Assembly: GCF_020360975.1 (NCBI RefSeq)
Contig: NW_025408667.1
Location: 5,208,001-5,272,000, forward strand
DNA length: 64,000 nt
Direction of reading: 5' to 3'
Origin: Hirsutella rhossiliensis
Taxonomy: Eukaryota > Ascomycota > Sordariomycetes > Hypocreales > Ophiocordycipitaceae
Shown here: positions 23,214 to 34,860 of the stretch, one piece after another
How positions within the stretch are numbered: the stretch's first letter is position 1
How the letters are laid out: every line of letters begins with the position of its first letter
Made by a program: the position numbers and the translations under genes
Notes under the pieces: generated by a model
Seen by the model: the letters and a program-made list of their open reading frames with translations, nothing else
Told to the model about the DNA's origin: nothing
Databases searched by the model: none

Positions 23214-26200
23214 ATTAATCGATTTTATTATATCCGCTAGTTTAGTTACTATTTTTATTTATATTGCTAAAGCCTATAATAATTTACTTAAACGGTTATC
23301 CCTTTTATCTTATTTAGTAGCTAAATTATTATAAAATTTTACTTTCTTTTAAATCTACTAATCCTAGAAACTTATATCTTTATTTTAATATAGCTAGCTA
23401 GTTTTCTAGTTAATTATTAGGTTGCTCTTTTATAGCTATAAAAGCCTTAATATAAGGTTATATTCTTTAATATCTATAATATCGAAGTTAACTTATTTAT
23501 TATAGCCCTAGATATTAATATTAAGGTAATTAATCTCTATATTAATAATTCCGTTATTATAGTTAAAGGCCTCTCCCTTAATATTTATAAGTTTATATAG
23601 ATCTTTCTTATATCTTTATATAAGTTAGTAATAATTAATAACTCTAAGTAAAATATAATTACTTATCGCGCTATAATTTAAAAGTATATATATATAATAT
23701 CCTACGATTTAAATATCTAATACTATTTAGTTATTATAGCTTACTATTACTATATATAAGGTCCTTAGATCTTATTATATTATACTAGTCTATAGCCCTT
23801 TTATAGATAGTATACCTTATTTTTTACTTAGTCCTTATTTATTTTATTTAGGTATTCTTCTTTAATTTATTATTAATATTATTTCTTTATATTTTTATCG
23901 TATAGTATTATATTAGGGCTTAAGAGACTAATTTTATATAGCTAATTAAAGATTTCTTATTTCTTAATACTATATTATTTATATTATACTACTTTATAGT
24001 TAATTATATACTATACTTTATAATTTTATTCGTTTTTATACTAAAGGTTAAGTTTTCGTTTTATATCTTTCTATTTTATATATAGTATTTCTATATCGAT
24101 TCTTCCTTAGTTAAATATAGCTTATAGCCTTTATATATATTATTAATAATCTTTTAGTATACTATTATATCGTTTATACTATACTTATACTTTTTTATAT
24201 TTATAAACTCTATAGTTTAAGTATATATATTTATTATAATCTTCTTTATTATATTTAACTTATTATATAAGTCTTTAGAAGATTAAGGGTTTAAATACTT
24301 TAAAGTAAGTAGTATTATACTATTCCTTTATTTTAATATATTTATAGATTTTATATATCTTTAAAAGATATCTTATTAATAAACTATAATTATCGCGGTA
24401 TTTAAGTAGCGTGCTATAATTAAGTTCTAATAATATAACTTAGTTATTTAGGTAGTATTAATCGATTTTCTAGTAGTTTAGTTTTATACTTAAGTAGGGT
24501 TTTAAAAGTACTTATCCTTTAAACCTAACTAAGAAGGTATTATATTATACCTTTATTTAGAAGTATATTATATAATCTAAGTAAATATATAATATCTATA
24601 AAATATACTTATAGTACTTATAAGTAAGTAGTATTTATAAGTTATCTTTAAATTCTCCTTATAGTTACTATTCTTATTATAGAGCTATAAAGATATTAAC
24701 TATAGCGATAGCTATAGCGTAGTTACCTTTATATAGTACCGGTTAATACCGAATTAATATAGCTTATTAGTTTTCTATAAGAATTTAAGGTATTTATTAA
24801 GTTTTAATTTTAAGTATTTCTTTAAATTCTTTAAAGTATAAAGTATATTCTTTAATTAAAGTATTTTCCCTTAGTAGTAAGGGTAATAGTTTAAGTTCGG
24901 TCTTATCTTTTATTTCTCTAAGTATTTCTTATTCTTTAAAGCTTATATTATCGATACTTTATTATTCCTTTTTAAGTTATTATCTAAGTTTCGTAAGTAT
25001 AAGAGCTATATTTATATCTTCTTTATTATATTATTTATAAACTACTTATTATTATTATCGATTTTTATTTTATATATCTTTTTAGAATTATTTACCGTTC
25101 TTCCTAATCTAGTCTTAAGAGATTCCTTTAAGATAAGGGTATTTTAGTTTTATAAATTTAACTTATTTTTATATTTTAAGATCCCTTTATTATATTATTA
25201 TAAGGGTTTCCTTTAATAGCTTTAAGAACTATCTAGTACTATTCTTATTACTTAAATATACTATATATTTATTATTATAGTATATAGTTTAATTAAGGAG
25301 TTTATACTTTAGTTCCTATCTATTAGTAGCGTTTAAGTATTTCTTACCTTCTAAGGCTAGTACCTAGTAGGTTTTCTTCTCCTTATAAGGTTATCTATAT
25401 TCTTTAAAGTAATATCTAAGTTTCCTATAGTTAAAATACTTTCCTTTACTTTTCTATATTATATTTAGATCTATCTTACCTAGGTTAGTTATATAGGCGT
25501 AGGTAATAAGAGTTTTATGCTTTTTTTTATAGTTAGCGTATTAGTTAAAGTTATTCCTATAAAAAGGGTTTTAGTTTTCTCTTCCTTATTTCTTTTCTTA
25601 GCGTTATATATACTATTTATCGTTAATTTATACTATTATAGTAATATAGTTTAAGAGGTTATTAAGTTAATTTTCCTTATAAAGCTCGTCCTTAACTTCT
25701 TCTTTAAGCCTATTATAGAATCGTAATATAAGAGGTTCGTCGTTTTAATTAAGCTTTAAGGTAACTTAATAGAACTTTATAGTATAATCTAATATTAAGA
25801 TCCTTTATTAAAGTTCTTAAAGTTTTTATTTAGCTTTTTATTCCTTATTAGTTATTCTAAATACCTATATAATAGCTTCTTTAAATCCTTAGAAACTAAT
25901 AAAGACTTTATTTATCTTATTATCTTATCGCGCTAGTTAGTTATCGAGAAAATCCCTTATAATAGGTCTAAACTAAGTAAATACTATTCTAGATAAATAA
26001 TTTCCTATATAAAGTACTTTTTTAACTAGGTCTAAGAGTTTAGTAAGGTAAAACTAGTAGTAAGCCTTAAGTTAAGTAAGAAAGTCTTAAAGCGTACTAT
26101 AAGTACTATCGAATAGTCCTAGCTATTTTAGTTTAACTACTTCTTTAAGGTCCCTAACTTATCTATTACCTCCTTTATTCCTAAGTAACTATACCTTATA

Positions 26201-26289
26201 TTAAAGGGTAATAATCTTACGTGTTATATCCTAAGGCAATATAGTAGCTTTAGAGTTAGTTAATCTAGCTTACTATATAGGTATAGTAA

Positions 26290-26815
26290 TAGTTATAATA
26301 TTACTTAGAGTAACGTAGTATTATACTAAATAAGAGCTTTTAACGTATAATAACTAGTATTATTTTTAAGGGATAAACCTATTAAGGGGTTTATATTAGT
26401 AGATATAATAGGGCGTGGTCTAAGTAATAATATATATATTACGTTAGTAATAAGTTAGAGGTTATAGACCGTAGACTATAACTAAGTAATTAGAATTAAA
26501 GATAGAATTATAATAAAGATCTATATTAAAAGCTAGAGAGCTATTTATCTAAAGGAGTAAAAGTAGGTAGCTATATATACTTATAGAGACTATCCTTAGA
26601 TTACGGTCCTAGCTATAATCCCCTTTATAGCTTACTATAGCTTACTCGTAAGCTATACTCCTAAGTAGTAATCTATCTATATAAAGCTTACTTAGCTTAC
26701 GTATGCTCTAGGTAAGCTAAGCTTAAGTAACTTCTCGTCCCGACTATTATTCCGAGCCGCCTTATTACGTAAACTTAGCTAGCTCTCCTATAGCCCGCTA
26801 ACCGTAGTCGTAATA
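26290..26815 (-). repeat. LTR of Gypsy copy 2 (526 bp)
   Basis: Same length as, and nearly identical to, 7238-7763. Ends ...gtagtcgtaata like copy 1. Confidence 0.75.
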
Positions 26816-27480
26816 AAATATAAGTATAGAGCGCTACTTTACTAGCTCCTTAAAAAGTAGGGCGTTTACCTTTATATAAAAGCTATAGTAAGTTATAAAG
26901 TTCTATTAATCTTTAATAGCGTTTATTACTTAGGACTAAGAGCGGTAAGCTAATAAGTTATAAGATCTTATAAATAGGTTTATAGTAAGGGATAAGGTTT
27001 AGCTAAACCTTTATAACTATTAGTTAATAAAGCTAAAGAATAAGCTTAACTAGCTATATACTAAGTATATAGTAAAGAGGGTACTAAGTTTATAGACTAT
27101 AAAGCTAAAAAGGCTACCCTTTAATATCTATAGTATAATTAATATTAACGTTTTTTATTACGCTACTATAAACCCTTTACTAAGCTAAGAGATAGTAGAC
27201 CCTTAACTAGCCGCTATCCTTATTAAAAGAAAGAAGGAGTTCTTAGTAAAGAAGGTATAAGTAGCTTATTAAAAGAATATAGGCTATAGTAAGAAGTATA
27301 AAGCCCTTATTAAATAGTATAGCTACTAAGACTTAATATAAAAGCTAGCTTTTAAGTTTAACGGCGCGGTAGCTTTAAATAGGTTTATAGCATTTTATAA
27401 GCTAATAAAAAAACTACTTAGTAAGAAAAGCTACCCCTTTAATAGTAAAGTAGCTAGTACCTTAAAGTATAAAAGAAACT
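26816..27480 (+). pseudogene. Gypsy integrase C-terminus / chromodomain relic
   Basis: The plus strand around 26,985-27,400 reads DKV.L.L.NY..., KKLDWLY.KY.V.RVL, then NPL..QEIVDP and a K/E-rich chromodomain-like stretch. This is the conserved C-terminal arrangement of Gypsy integrases (DKVWL.L.NY, KLDW.H.KY.V, DPLPSQ). It is opposite in orientation to the Gypsy copy on its left and matches 63,180-63,660. RIP stops are throughout. Confidence 0.65.
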
Positions 27481-29240
27481 ATACCCTACCCTTAAGTAAC
27501 TAGTAAGGTACTAAGACTATAGTAGTTACTATATTAATATAAGCTATAAGTATATATTATAAATACTATAACTATAAATAGTAAGTAAGGTATACTTAGG
27601 TTAATAATAGTATAAAGAAATTATATTAGCCTTTATAAGTATACTTAAGGGCGTATAAACTAAGCTTAGTAAGCCTTCTTTTTTAATAAGGTCTTAACTA
27701 TTAAATAGTTATCTTTATCTTCCTCCTTATCCTCTTCTTTAACCTCCTCCTTAATATAGGGCGCGGCCCTAGCCTTAAAAGCATAGATCCGGCCCTTTAA
27801 GCTACCTAGCTAAGTAGCAACGGCGGCAGCGGTAGTACTAGTAAAGGCGGCGGCGGCGGTAGAGGTAGCAAGGGCAGCTAAGGTAGCGGTAATAGTGCCC
27901 CTAAGAGAAAGAGAGTTAGCGCTATAGAAAGTATAAGAAAGGGAGCTTATATACTTAGGTATAAAGGCAGCGCGCTTAAGGAACTATAAGTTACGGTAGG
28001 TAGCGGCGGTAGCGGTTAAAGCGCGCTTAGCTTTATTTTAGTTCTTACTTAGCTCCGCGGCGCTCTAAGCCGCGGTAGTATAGGCAAGGATAGGCAGTAT
28101 AACCTTATAAGTATAGCTAGCCTAGGTATATAAAAAGTAGCTACTTTAAGGGCGGCTAGCCTAGTTAATATAAAGGAGGGACTATAAGGCACGCTATATA
28201 TAAGGGGATTTATAGGTAGCGCCTTAGGCTATAGTACTCTTATATTAATATAAGGGTTAGTAACGCTTAGGAGAATAAAAGCAAAGGGGCTTATAGAGGA
28301 GGGCAGCGAGGACCTACGCTTATTATTATCGTCGTCGTCGTCGTTATTATCGCGGCGGCTAGTAGCAGAGAGCGTAGTAAGGGCGGCGGCGGCGCGGGTA
28401 GCAAAGTTAATAGCCGAGAAGCTAGGTAGCGGGTAGCGCGGGGCGGCGGCGGGCGCGGCTAGGGCGGCGGGGGTAATAGGTAGGGTAGCGGGCGAGGTAA
28501 GGGCGCGGTCGATAAAGGCATCGATCTTAGTAGAGAAGTAGGATAAGGTAGGGGAGGATATATTAAATTATTTAAATAACTAATAAGGGTGTAGGTTAGC
28601 TTATATATAGGCGGTAGTATATAGCTAGGCGCTAAGAGACTTATAGTTTTAGTTATAGCTATTACTACTACTACTATTAATAATAATATAGTTAAGAGGA
28701 AAGAGTAATAAGGGCGCGCTAATAGGTTATTTATCTCTTAGCCGCGCGCTAAGGTATAAGATTAACGTTATAAGAGACCGCCTATAAAAAGAAGGGCGGG
28801 GACCTTATATAGGGGTATTTACCTTTAATATAGGTCTAAGTATTAGCCTAGACCTTAGCTAATAGCGTTATAAGGTAAGGTAGGCTATATATATAAATAT
28901 ATATTTAGTAGTACTAAGTATAGTATATAGTTAGATCCTATATAGCTTATTATTATAATATAATAAAGGGCACTTATAGTATATCCTTTTACTTACCTTA
29001 TAATAAAAAGGAAGCCCTTTTAACTTTCTTAGCTAAAATAAAGATAGGAATAGCTAAGTAGCTTAAGAAGAAGTAACCTAGGGGCCCTAGGGCTATTAAG
29101 GGGGGATAATACCGCGTAAGAGGAACTAGACTAACCTTTCCTTTATCTTTACCTTTATAGCCACCCTTTCCTTAATTAGTTATAAGCCCCCGGGCTCTAT
29201 AGCTAGCTAGGACTACTAATAGGGGCCTAGGCCCCTATTA
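27481..29240. other. RIPed repeat DNA with GC-rich triplet runs
   Basis: Follows the integrase relic. Contains ggcggcggY runs (about 27,815-27,870 and 28,380-28,500) and a (cgt)n run near 28,328-28,345, less depleted in CpA/TpG than the rest. A similar GC-rich patch follows the equivalent relic at 63,880-64,000, so it belongs to the same element. No protein identified. Confidence 0.6.
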
Positions 29241-29241
29241 G
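29216..29241. repeat. 26-bp perfect palindrome at repeat/gene-island boundary
   Basis: Centred on CCTAGG with arms CTAATAGGGG and CCCCTATTAG. It lies within the last 60-100 bp of RIPed sequence before the gene island. Confidence 0.9.
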
Positions 29242-29299
29242 CCTCGCTATAGCCCTAGAGGCTGTATGCGAGTAATAATATAAAAAAAAACCCTATATC

Positions 29300-29870
29300 C
29301 TCTAGCCACTCGCATTATTAAGTTAAGATAAATACCTAGAGCCTCTGCTGATATAAATGCTAAGTTGGAGACGTTTCGAATTTAGCGGGCGCATCCCGCA
29401 TCGTTACATTCAATCTCCTCTCCTGTATGGCTGCTGGGGCTTGTCTGTATGTGCCAACGCGGCAGCTTCAATGCAGCCGGCTAACCCGCAAACCGGCCAC
29501 CGGCATTTCGAGTTTTGATGTTACTCGCAAGGACTCGACGGTGTTGAGTGCCATCGAGGCTAAGCCTTGAGACGGGCCTATGGAAATGCCTCATATGTTT
29601 CCAAGAGCATCCTGTCGGCGGGTTGCGACCAAGCGTTTGCTTCTCGAGTCCGTACTTCAAGTCATCTGAAATCTATAAAACCCTCTGTCCGTTCCTTTCG
29701 AGTTGTTTCCGCTGCGGCACAACACTGTGGACAAGACCCTGAACCGACATTCTCCTTGGAATCATCCGCCTTTGTTCTCCCCTTAGTCTGTTTACTGTTA
29801 TCGTTCAGCAGACTTGGTCCGCTCGCATCACTCCCTTCTCTTAGAACAATCAACACCACTTACAAGCGAC
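29300..29870. other. Start of gene island; upstream region of the M60 gene
   Basis: CpA and TpG return to normal frequency from about 29,300-29,360. No repeat or RNA gene is seen. It probably contains the promoter of the peptidase gene, with a pyrimidine-rich stretch before the start codon. Short open frames at 29,548-29,953 look accidental. Confidence 0.5.
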
Positions 29871-31439
29871 ATGCGTCCCGCGTGGTTCACCTTCGCGCTG
29901 CCACTGGCCGCGGCGCTTCCCCAGTATTCGGATCGCAATTCGGGCTCAAATGAGTTTTCGGACGGCACCAAGCTGATCCTAGATAGTACTCGGGACTCCG
30001 AAGTATTCTCGGACGACACCGGGCGGCCTTCGGATCGCAATTCGGGCTCTAATGAGTTTCGGAACGTCACCGGCCATACGGCTTGGACTGAACACTATTC
30101 TCAAGTGAATACAAGCGGCAAGAGCCTGGGTCCGAAGCCTCAGCCTCTGTTGCAGGATGATCTGTCCAAGTTTGCCCAGCCGCGCATCATGACTGTCTCG
30201 GCCCTACCGAGTGCCCATAGCGAGAAAGAGCGGCTCAAGGTGTCCCGGTATTGGGCCGACTTTCAGCCAACGGGCTTCTACTTGAACCCGCTCGAGCCCA
30301 TCACAATCGAAGTCTCTGGGCTGGGCGGCAATGAGTCGATATTCGAGATCCTGCTCGGCACGCTGTCTTTGATCGACCCCAATGATCCGAACACAGACAA
30401 GTCTGCTAGGCTACTCCCGGCGCCGTGGTTGAGAGACGGCCGTCAGACACTGAAGTTTGCCCGAGGCGGCATTCTCTACATTCGCTACGTCTACAAGCCC
30501 AATGAACGGGAACAGGTACCGCCTCCCGTAACCGTCACTTTCGGCGACGGACCCGCGGCCGTCCCGTTTCCCTTCTACCGGCCCGGGGTGACGACCGAAG
30601 CCGAGTGGCTGGACATGCTGCGAGTGACAAAGGTCCCATTCGCGGAGCACGCCGGCGAGCGCGTCATCCTCACCGGGCTGGCGGCGGAGGCCTTGAAATT
30701 CGCCGAGGAAGGACGGGATCAAGTGCAGCTCTTGGAATCGTACACGTATATCATGGCTGTCCAAGACGACATCAGCGGCCTGGACGCCATCGCGCCGGAC
30801 CCGCGGGATAGACCCAGCCCCTTGCGAATCATGGTTGTGCAGGGGAACAAGCAGGAGTTTGCGAACGCGGCCAATTATCGTGTTGCCATTGGAGGCAACA
30901 CGACCAGCGATATCTGGGCCCAACGCACGCTTCATAGGTCTTAGAAGATGTGGCACGAGCTGGGCCACTTTCGGCAACAGGAGTCGACGTGGAGCTGGGG
31001 AGCCATGCTGGAGGTTACCGTCAACATCTACACTTTGGCAGCCAATCATCTCCACAGGCTCGTCTCTGACCCGCAGACGGAGCACGCGACGGTCCAGGAA
31101 TGGAACCAGGCCAAGGCATATCTCGCCCAAGCCGCCAGCAACAAAGACTATGACGAGCAAGACAATTTTACCAAGCTTGTCATGCTCAAGCAGCTCCGCG
31201 TCGTGTTTGGCAACCATTTCTACGCTCAACTTCACCGAAACGCCCGCAAAACGAACGAGACCTTCCTGACCGACGCCGACAAGAAACATTACTTTATGAC
31301 GCAGGCGGCGGAAATCGCACAAAAGGACCTGACCCCGTACTTTGTCACCTGGGGACTCAAGCCCGAACAGCGCACCGTTGCCGAAATGCACAAGCAGCCC
31401 GAGGTCTATGCCGCAACGCCCGTGTACGGAGGCCAGTAA
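29871..31439 (+). pseudogene. Secreted M60 (enhancin-like) metallopeptidase, interrupted by an in-frame stop
   Basis: M60 peptidases are zinc endopeptidases acting on mucin-like glycoproteins. A signal peptide is visible (MRPAWFTFALPLAAALP). Codons 1-357 end at TAG (30942-30944); the same frame continues at once to 31439. The zinc motif HELGH lies at codons 362-366, just after the stop, with the third ligand E381 in EVTVN, as in M60 (HExxH...E). Without readthrough the protein lacks its active site. TAG can arise from CAG or TGG by one RIP-type transition, and the RIPed boundary is about 1.6 kb away. The alternative is that TAG ends an intron: GT sites at 30834, 30837 or 30882 would keep the frame, but none has a good donor plus branch site. 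The peptide SDRNSGSNEF occurs twice near the N-terminus. The family call is good; intactness is doubtful. Confidence 0.75.
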
Positions 31440-31955
31440 CGGCACCGTGGTGGACGGAGCAGAGTGGCGTGATGACCCTTGGGGGACTCAGTCGGGAGGC
31501 TGGTACATGGGTTGTCATGAAGTCGGGGGTTGTCGTTGATAGAGAATGGTAAACGAACCAATGTATCAGAATATCGACGGGGCCAAGCTAGAAACCCCCA
31601 AGAACAAGTCACTAGCAGCAACGCTTGCGGTGAAGCCGCAATGCCCACATGCGTTGTCCGGTCCCTGCCAGAGCCGGTGCTTCTGCCATCGCCGATTACC
31701 TGACAATAAACGTACCATCACCAATGTCCAGCGCACATGGTCGAGAACCAGCTCGAGGAGACCTGCGGCGCAAGTCTCGGTGGCGTCACATATATCGTGT
31801 CAAATTTATAAACATGGCTCGGCTCTTGGGTATAAAGTGCATGGAGCCTCTCCCCTGCCACGCCCACATCGACCTCTCCCTAGATGGCTTCGCATTGACC
31901 AGCCTGCCCGGCTCCGCTTGCTTCGCCTATTAGAACAGCCCTGCTTGACGAATGC
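31440..31955. other. Convergent intergenic region
   Basis: 516 bp between the tail-to-tail M60 and Jen1-like genes. No repeat, RNA gene or credible coding exon seen; it should hold both 3' UTRs. Confidence 0.5.
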
Positions 31956-33629
31956 TCATTTCTTCTCCGCCACCTCGACCCGCGCCTTCTCCTCGTCGTG
32001 CGGCTCGTCTTCCATCGACTTTTCCGTCGCAGTCTCCGTGTCCATGCCGGCAATCCTGTTCTCAAAGACCCTGCCGCGCCTCTCAGGCCCAAACACGACC
32101 GTCACGATGATGCCGACGGCAATGATGGCCGTGGCAATGCCCATGACGGGCCCGTAGGCCTCGACCTGGTCGCCGTTGGGCAGACGGACAAACGTCTGTT
32201 CCGAGATGACATTGACAATTTGCGCCGACGGGGACGAGATCATGTTGCCCAGCTGGTACGTGACGCCTGGAAAGGTGGAGCGAAAGGCCACGGGCGAGAG
32301 CTCGTTGAGGTGGATGGGGATGACGCCCCAGGCGCCCTGCACGAAGAACTGCATGAAGAAACCGGTGGCGCTGAGGGCGCGCTCGCCCTCGGGCAGGATC
32401 CAGGCCGGGATCATGAAGCTGGACATGAGGGCCGAGAAGATGATGGCCCGCCTGCGGCCAAAGAACTGGCTCAAGTAGCCGATGATGGTGCCGCCGACGC
32501 AGGCGCCCACCTTCATCAGGATCGATGCTCGCGACGCACCGGCGTTGCTGAGCTCCTTTTGCGTCAACATAAAGGTCGTGTACGAGTCCTGCGACGTGTG
32601 CGAGTAGTAGTTGAACCACGTCATGAGGATGATGCAGTAGATGCACATCTTCCACTCCTGCTTCAGCATCTTGCGCGTGTCACGCCAGAAAGCGCCGGGA
32701 GACGACTTCTTGGTGCCCTGCTTCTTGGCTTCGAGGAACTGCTGCGACTCTGGAAACAAGATTCGGATGAGACCGATGGCAATGGATATACCGGCTGCAG
32801 GCACACCGAGTCAGTCGTCGACGACTAAGAGTGGAGGGTACAGGGGGAGGCAAAACGCACCGGCGATCCAAAAGACCGTCTTCCAACTGTCCAGTCCGCC
32901 GCCGACGCCCAGGTTGGCACAGGCAGCAAGGACATAGCCAAAGGAGTAGCCCTGCTGCAGAATGCCCGACATCAAGCCACGGGCGTTGGATCTACGTGGC
33001 AGAAAGCGCGGGTTAGCAGAGGGTCATGGGTGAGGATGATCAAGGGGCAGGGGGCAAGGCACGCACGGGCATTGCTCGAGGGCCATGGCAATGGCGTTGC
33101 CGTAGACGCCTCCCATGAAGAGGCCAAAGAGACTGCGGACAGCGAGGAACTGGGAGAAGGTGGCGCTGTAGATGGTGGCAATCTGCAGGACGCCGAGGAT
33201 AATCATGTTGAAGACCATGGGCCACTTGCGGCCCCATTTGTCGCCAGCAAGGCCGAAGGCAGCGGCGCCGATGGAGCGCAGCAGCAGAGTCAGGGTGATG
33301 GCGGCGGTGATGTCGGCCTTGCTGCGCTGATAGTAGCCGGCGAGCTTGACGGTCTGGATGGAGAGGGCGTGAAAGTCAAAGGCGTCTGCGGTCCAGGCGC
33401 AGAAGCCGACGACAAAGAAGAGCCAGTCCCTTGCGGAGAGCTGTGCGAAGAGGCTAAAGGGGTTCTGGATAGGGTCGGGGCGGTGCCACTCGCAGCGCGT
33501 CTCGCCATACTCGTTGGAGAGGGCGACGCGCTGCTTCCAGACGAAGAGGTCGCGCCAGGACTGCTTGGCGGTGGCGAGGACGCCCTTGGCCAAGTCATCG
33601 GCGGGCTCGTGTTGCGTCGTCGACGGCAT
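31956..33629 (-). CDS. JEN1: Jen1-type monocarboxylate/proton symporter (MFS)
   Basis: Imports lactate, pyruvate or related carboxylates across the plasma membrane with protons. Three exons: 33629-33067, 32991-32861, 32794-31956. The introns are 75 and 66 nt, both with GTGCGT donors and TAG or CAG acceptors. They join to 510 aa, the usual length. The first half carries the MFS loop motif (GLAGDKWGRKWPM). The Jen family signature NxxS/THxS/TQDxxxT is exact at residues 293-305 (N293, S296, H297, S299, Q300, D301, T305). About 12 membrane segments are visible; the C-terminus is charged and cytosolic (EDEPHDEEKARVEVAEKK). The start is the ATG reading MPSTTQHEP; no earlier in-frame ATG was seen. 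Which acid it carries cannot be told, and it may be a paralogue rather than the orthologue of yeast JEN1. Confidence 0.9.
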
Positions 33630-34268
33630 GGCTGCGAGGGGTAGTCGCAACGGTCGGGGGCCTCGACCGCAACCTCTTCCTCGGTAGAGACTGGGGAATG
33701 GAGGGATTGCGAAGCCGGCGATGATGGATTTTGTGGGGAGGGAAGACGAGAAGCTGTAAGATGGAGACGAGGTCAGCGAGGGGAAGAGGAGAGGGAGGGG
33801 AGCCCCGAGACATGTTTATATATTATTGTGATAAGACGTGGATGAGTCGAGGGTTCGGCCAGGGCATGCAAGTACAAGGATGTGGCGCGAGACAGGGGAC
33901 CTGAGCTTTCCCCAGATCTCTACAGGCAGAGGCGTGGGCGGAACAAGGGCATAGGGGGGGTGTTGGGGGAGAGAGGCGTGTGTCGCGGGCTGGAACCGGT
34001 TGTTCTTTCGACGTCTATTTTTGCTATCTGATGTTTCGACACGAGGGCTCGGACTCGGGGACGACGATGGTGGTCTGTGAGAAGAATCTGTTGGCCACGA
34101 GGCAGAGAGTTGAGTGCGTGTAGCGTGGCACGAACCAGATTGTCTGTATGCTTCGGCGAGACCGTGGCCGGCTCTTGGCCAGGGCACCAGAGCACGGGCG
34201 CCCAGAAATGCCACGCGACGGAGGGCCACTCCAGGCGGCTTGACAGATGCGACGGCTGACGCGGAGGA

Positions 34269-34328
34269 CATGGCGATGGCGATGGCGATGGCGATGCTGA
34301 TGCTGATGCTGATGCTGATGCCGATGCA
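34269..34328. repeat. GGCGAT/GCTGAT hexanucleotide repeat
   Basis: Four tandem ggcgat units followed by four gctgat units and ccgatg. Slippage-prone, about 640 bp upstream of the Jen1-like start codon. Confidence 0.9.
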
Positions 34329-34735
34329 GCCTCATCAAATCCCCCCCTCTGCCCCCCTCGGCCCCCCTCCCCAGCATCCACGTCTCCTGGGCTGAACAGA
34401 CGGGGTCTCAAAGGGTCGGATAGATCCTTGGCACCAGTCCAGGCTAGTCCGTGTTCCAGAACACACAACATGTCGGAGGAGGGCGTCGAAACCTGTCGTC
34501 GCGATCAGCATTCGAATGTGCAAGGGAGGAGGGGAAAATAAAAAATAGTACAAGCCGGGGGGCGTGTCTCCCTCGTCGCCGTGCGGGGGAGGTGACGGTA
34601 GGGCGGGCCGCGGGGGAGGGGGGGTCAACTAGGCAGGGGCAATCCAATCCAAGCCCTTGTAGGCAGTAGCCTTTTCTGGCGTGTTTCCCAAGCAGCCGCT
34701 AGGTACTTAGGCGGGGTACTGCACTGTACAGTAGT

Positions 34736-34830
34736 GTACCTACTATATAGTGGTGCACCCACTACACAGCGGTGTATCTACGGTATAGCAATGTGCCTAC
34801 CTACTGTATAGCAGTGTACCGCATAGTAAT
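34736..34830 (+). repeat. Degenerate 19-bp minisatellite
   Basis: Units: GTACCTACTATATAGTGGT (34736-34754), GCACCCACTACACAGCGGT (34755-34773), GTATCTACGGTATAGCAAT (34774-34792), then a 23-bp and a shorter unit. Four of the five differences between units 1 and 2 are C/T in CpA context. Confidence 0.85.
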
Positions 34831-34860
34831 ATACCACCTAATGTAACTGTATAGGTGGCA

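Larger units (their letters stand above)
20658..26815 (-). mobile_element. RIP-degraded Ty3/Gypsy retrotransposon, copy 2
   Basis: Co-linear with about 2096-7763 of copy 1 in the same orientation, with scattered transition differences. The RT block lies near 21,900-21,990. The left 2.1 kb of the element is missing, replaced by the MITE-like copy at 20173-20657. A second MITE-like element interrupts it at 22728-23213; removing that restores alignment with copy 1 near 4160. Heavily RIPed, no open frame. Confidence 0.85.
33630..34860. other. Upstream region of the Jen1-like gene, with two simple repeats
   Basis: Contains the hexanucleotide repeat at 34269-34328 and the degenerate 19-bp minisatellite at 34736-34830. 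Open frames crossing the hexamer repeat (His-Gln, Ser-Ala or Met-Ala runs) are repeat artefacts. Probably promoter and long 5' UTR. Confidence 0.5.

Noticed and set aside
22724..23218. Frames of 68-86 codons in the un-RIPed MITE-like element
   Set aside because: Both strands are open simply because the DNA escaped RIP; the RIPed sister copy shows no sign that a protein was present.
33816..34471. Minus-strand frames of 117-183 codons upstream of the Jen1-like gene
   Set aside because: They cross a hexanucleotide repeat, which keeps several frames open at once; no family resemblance.
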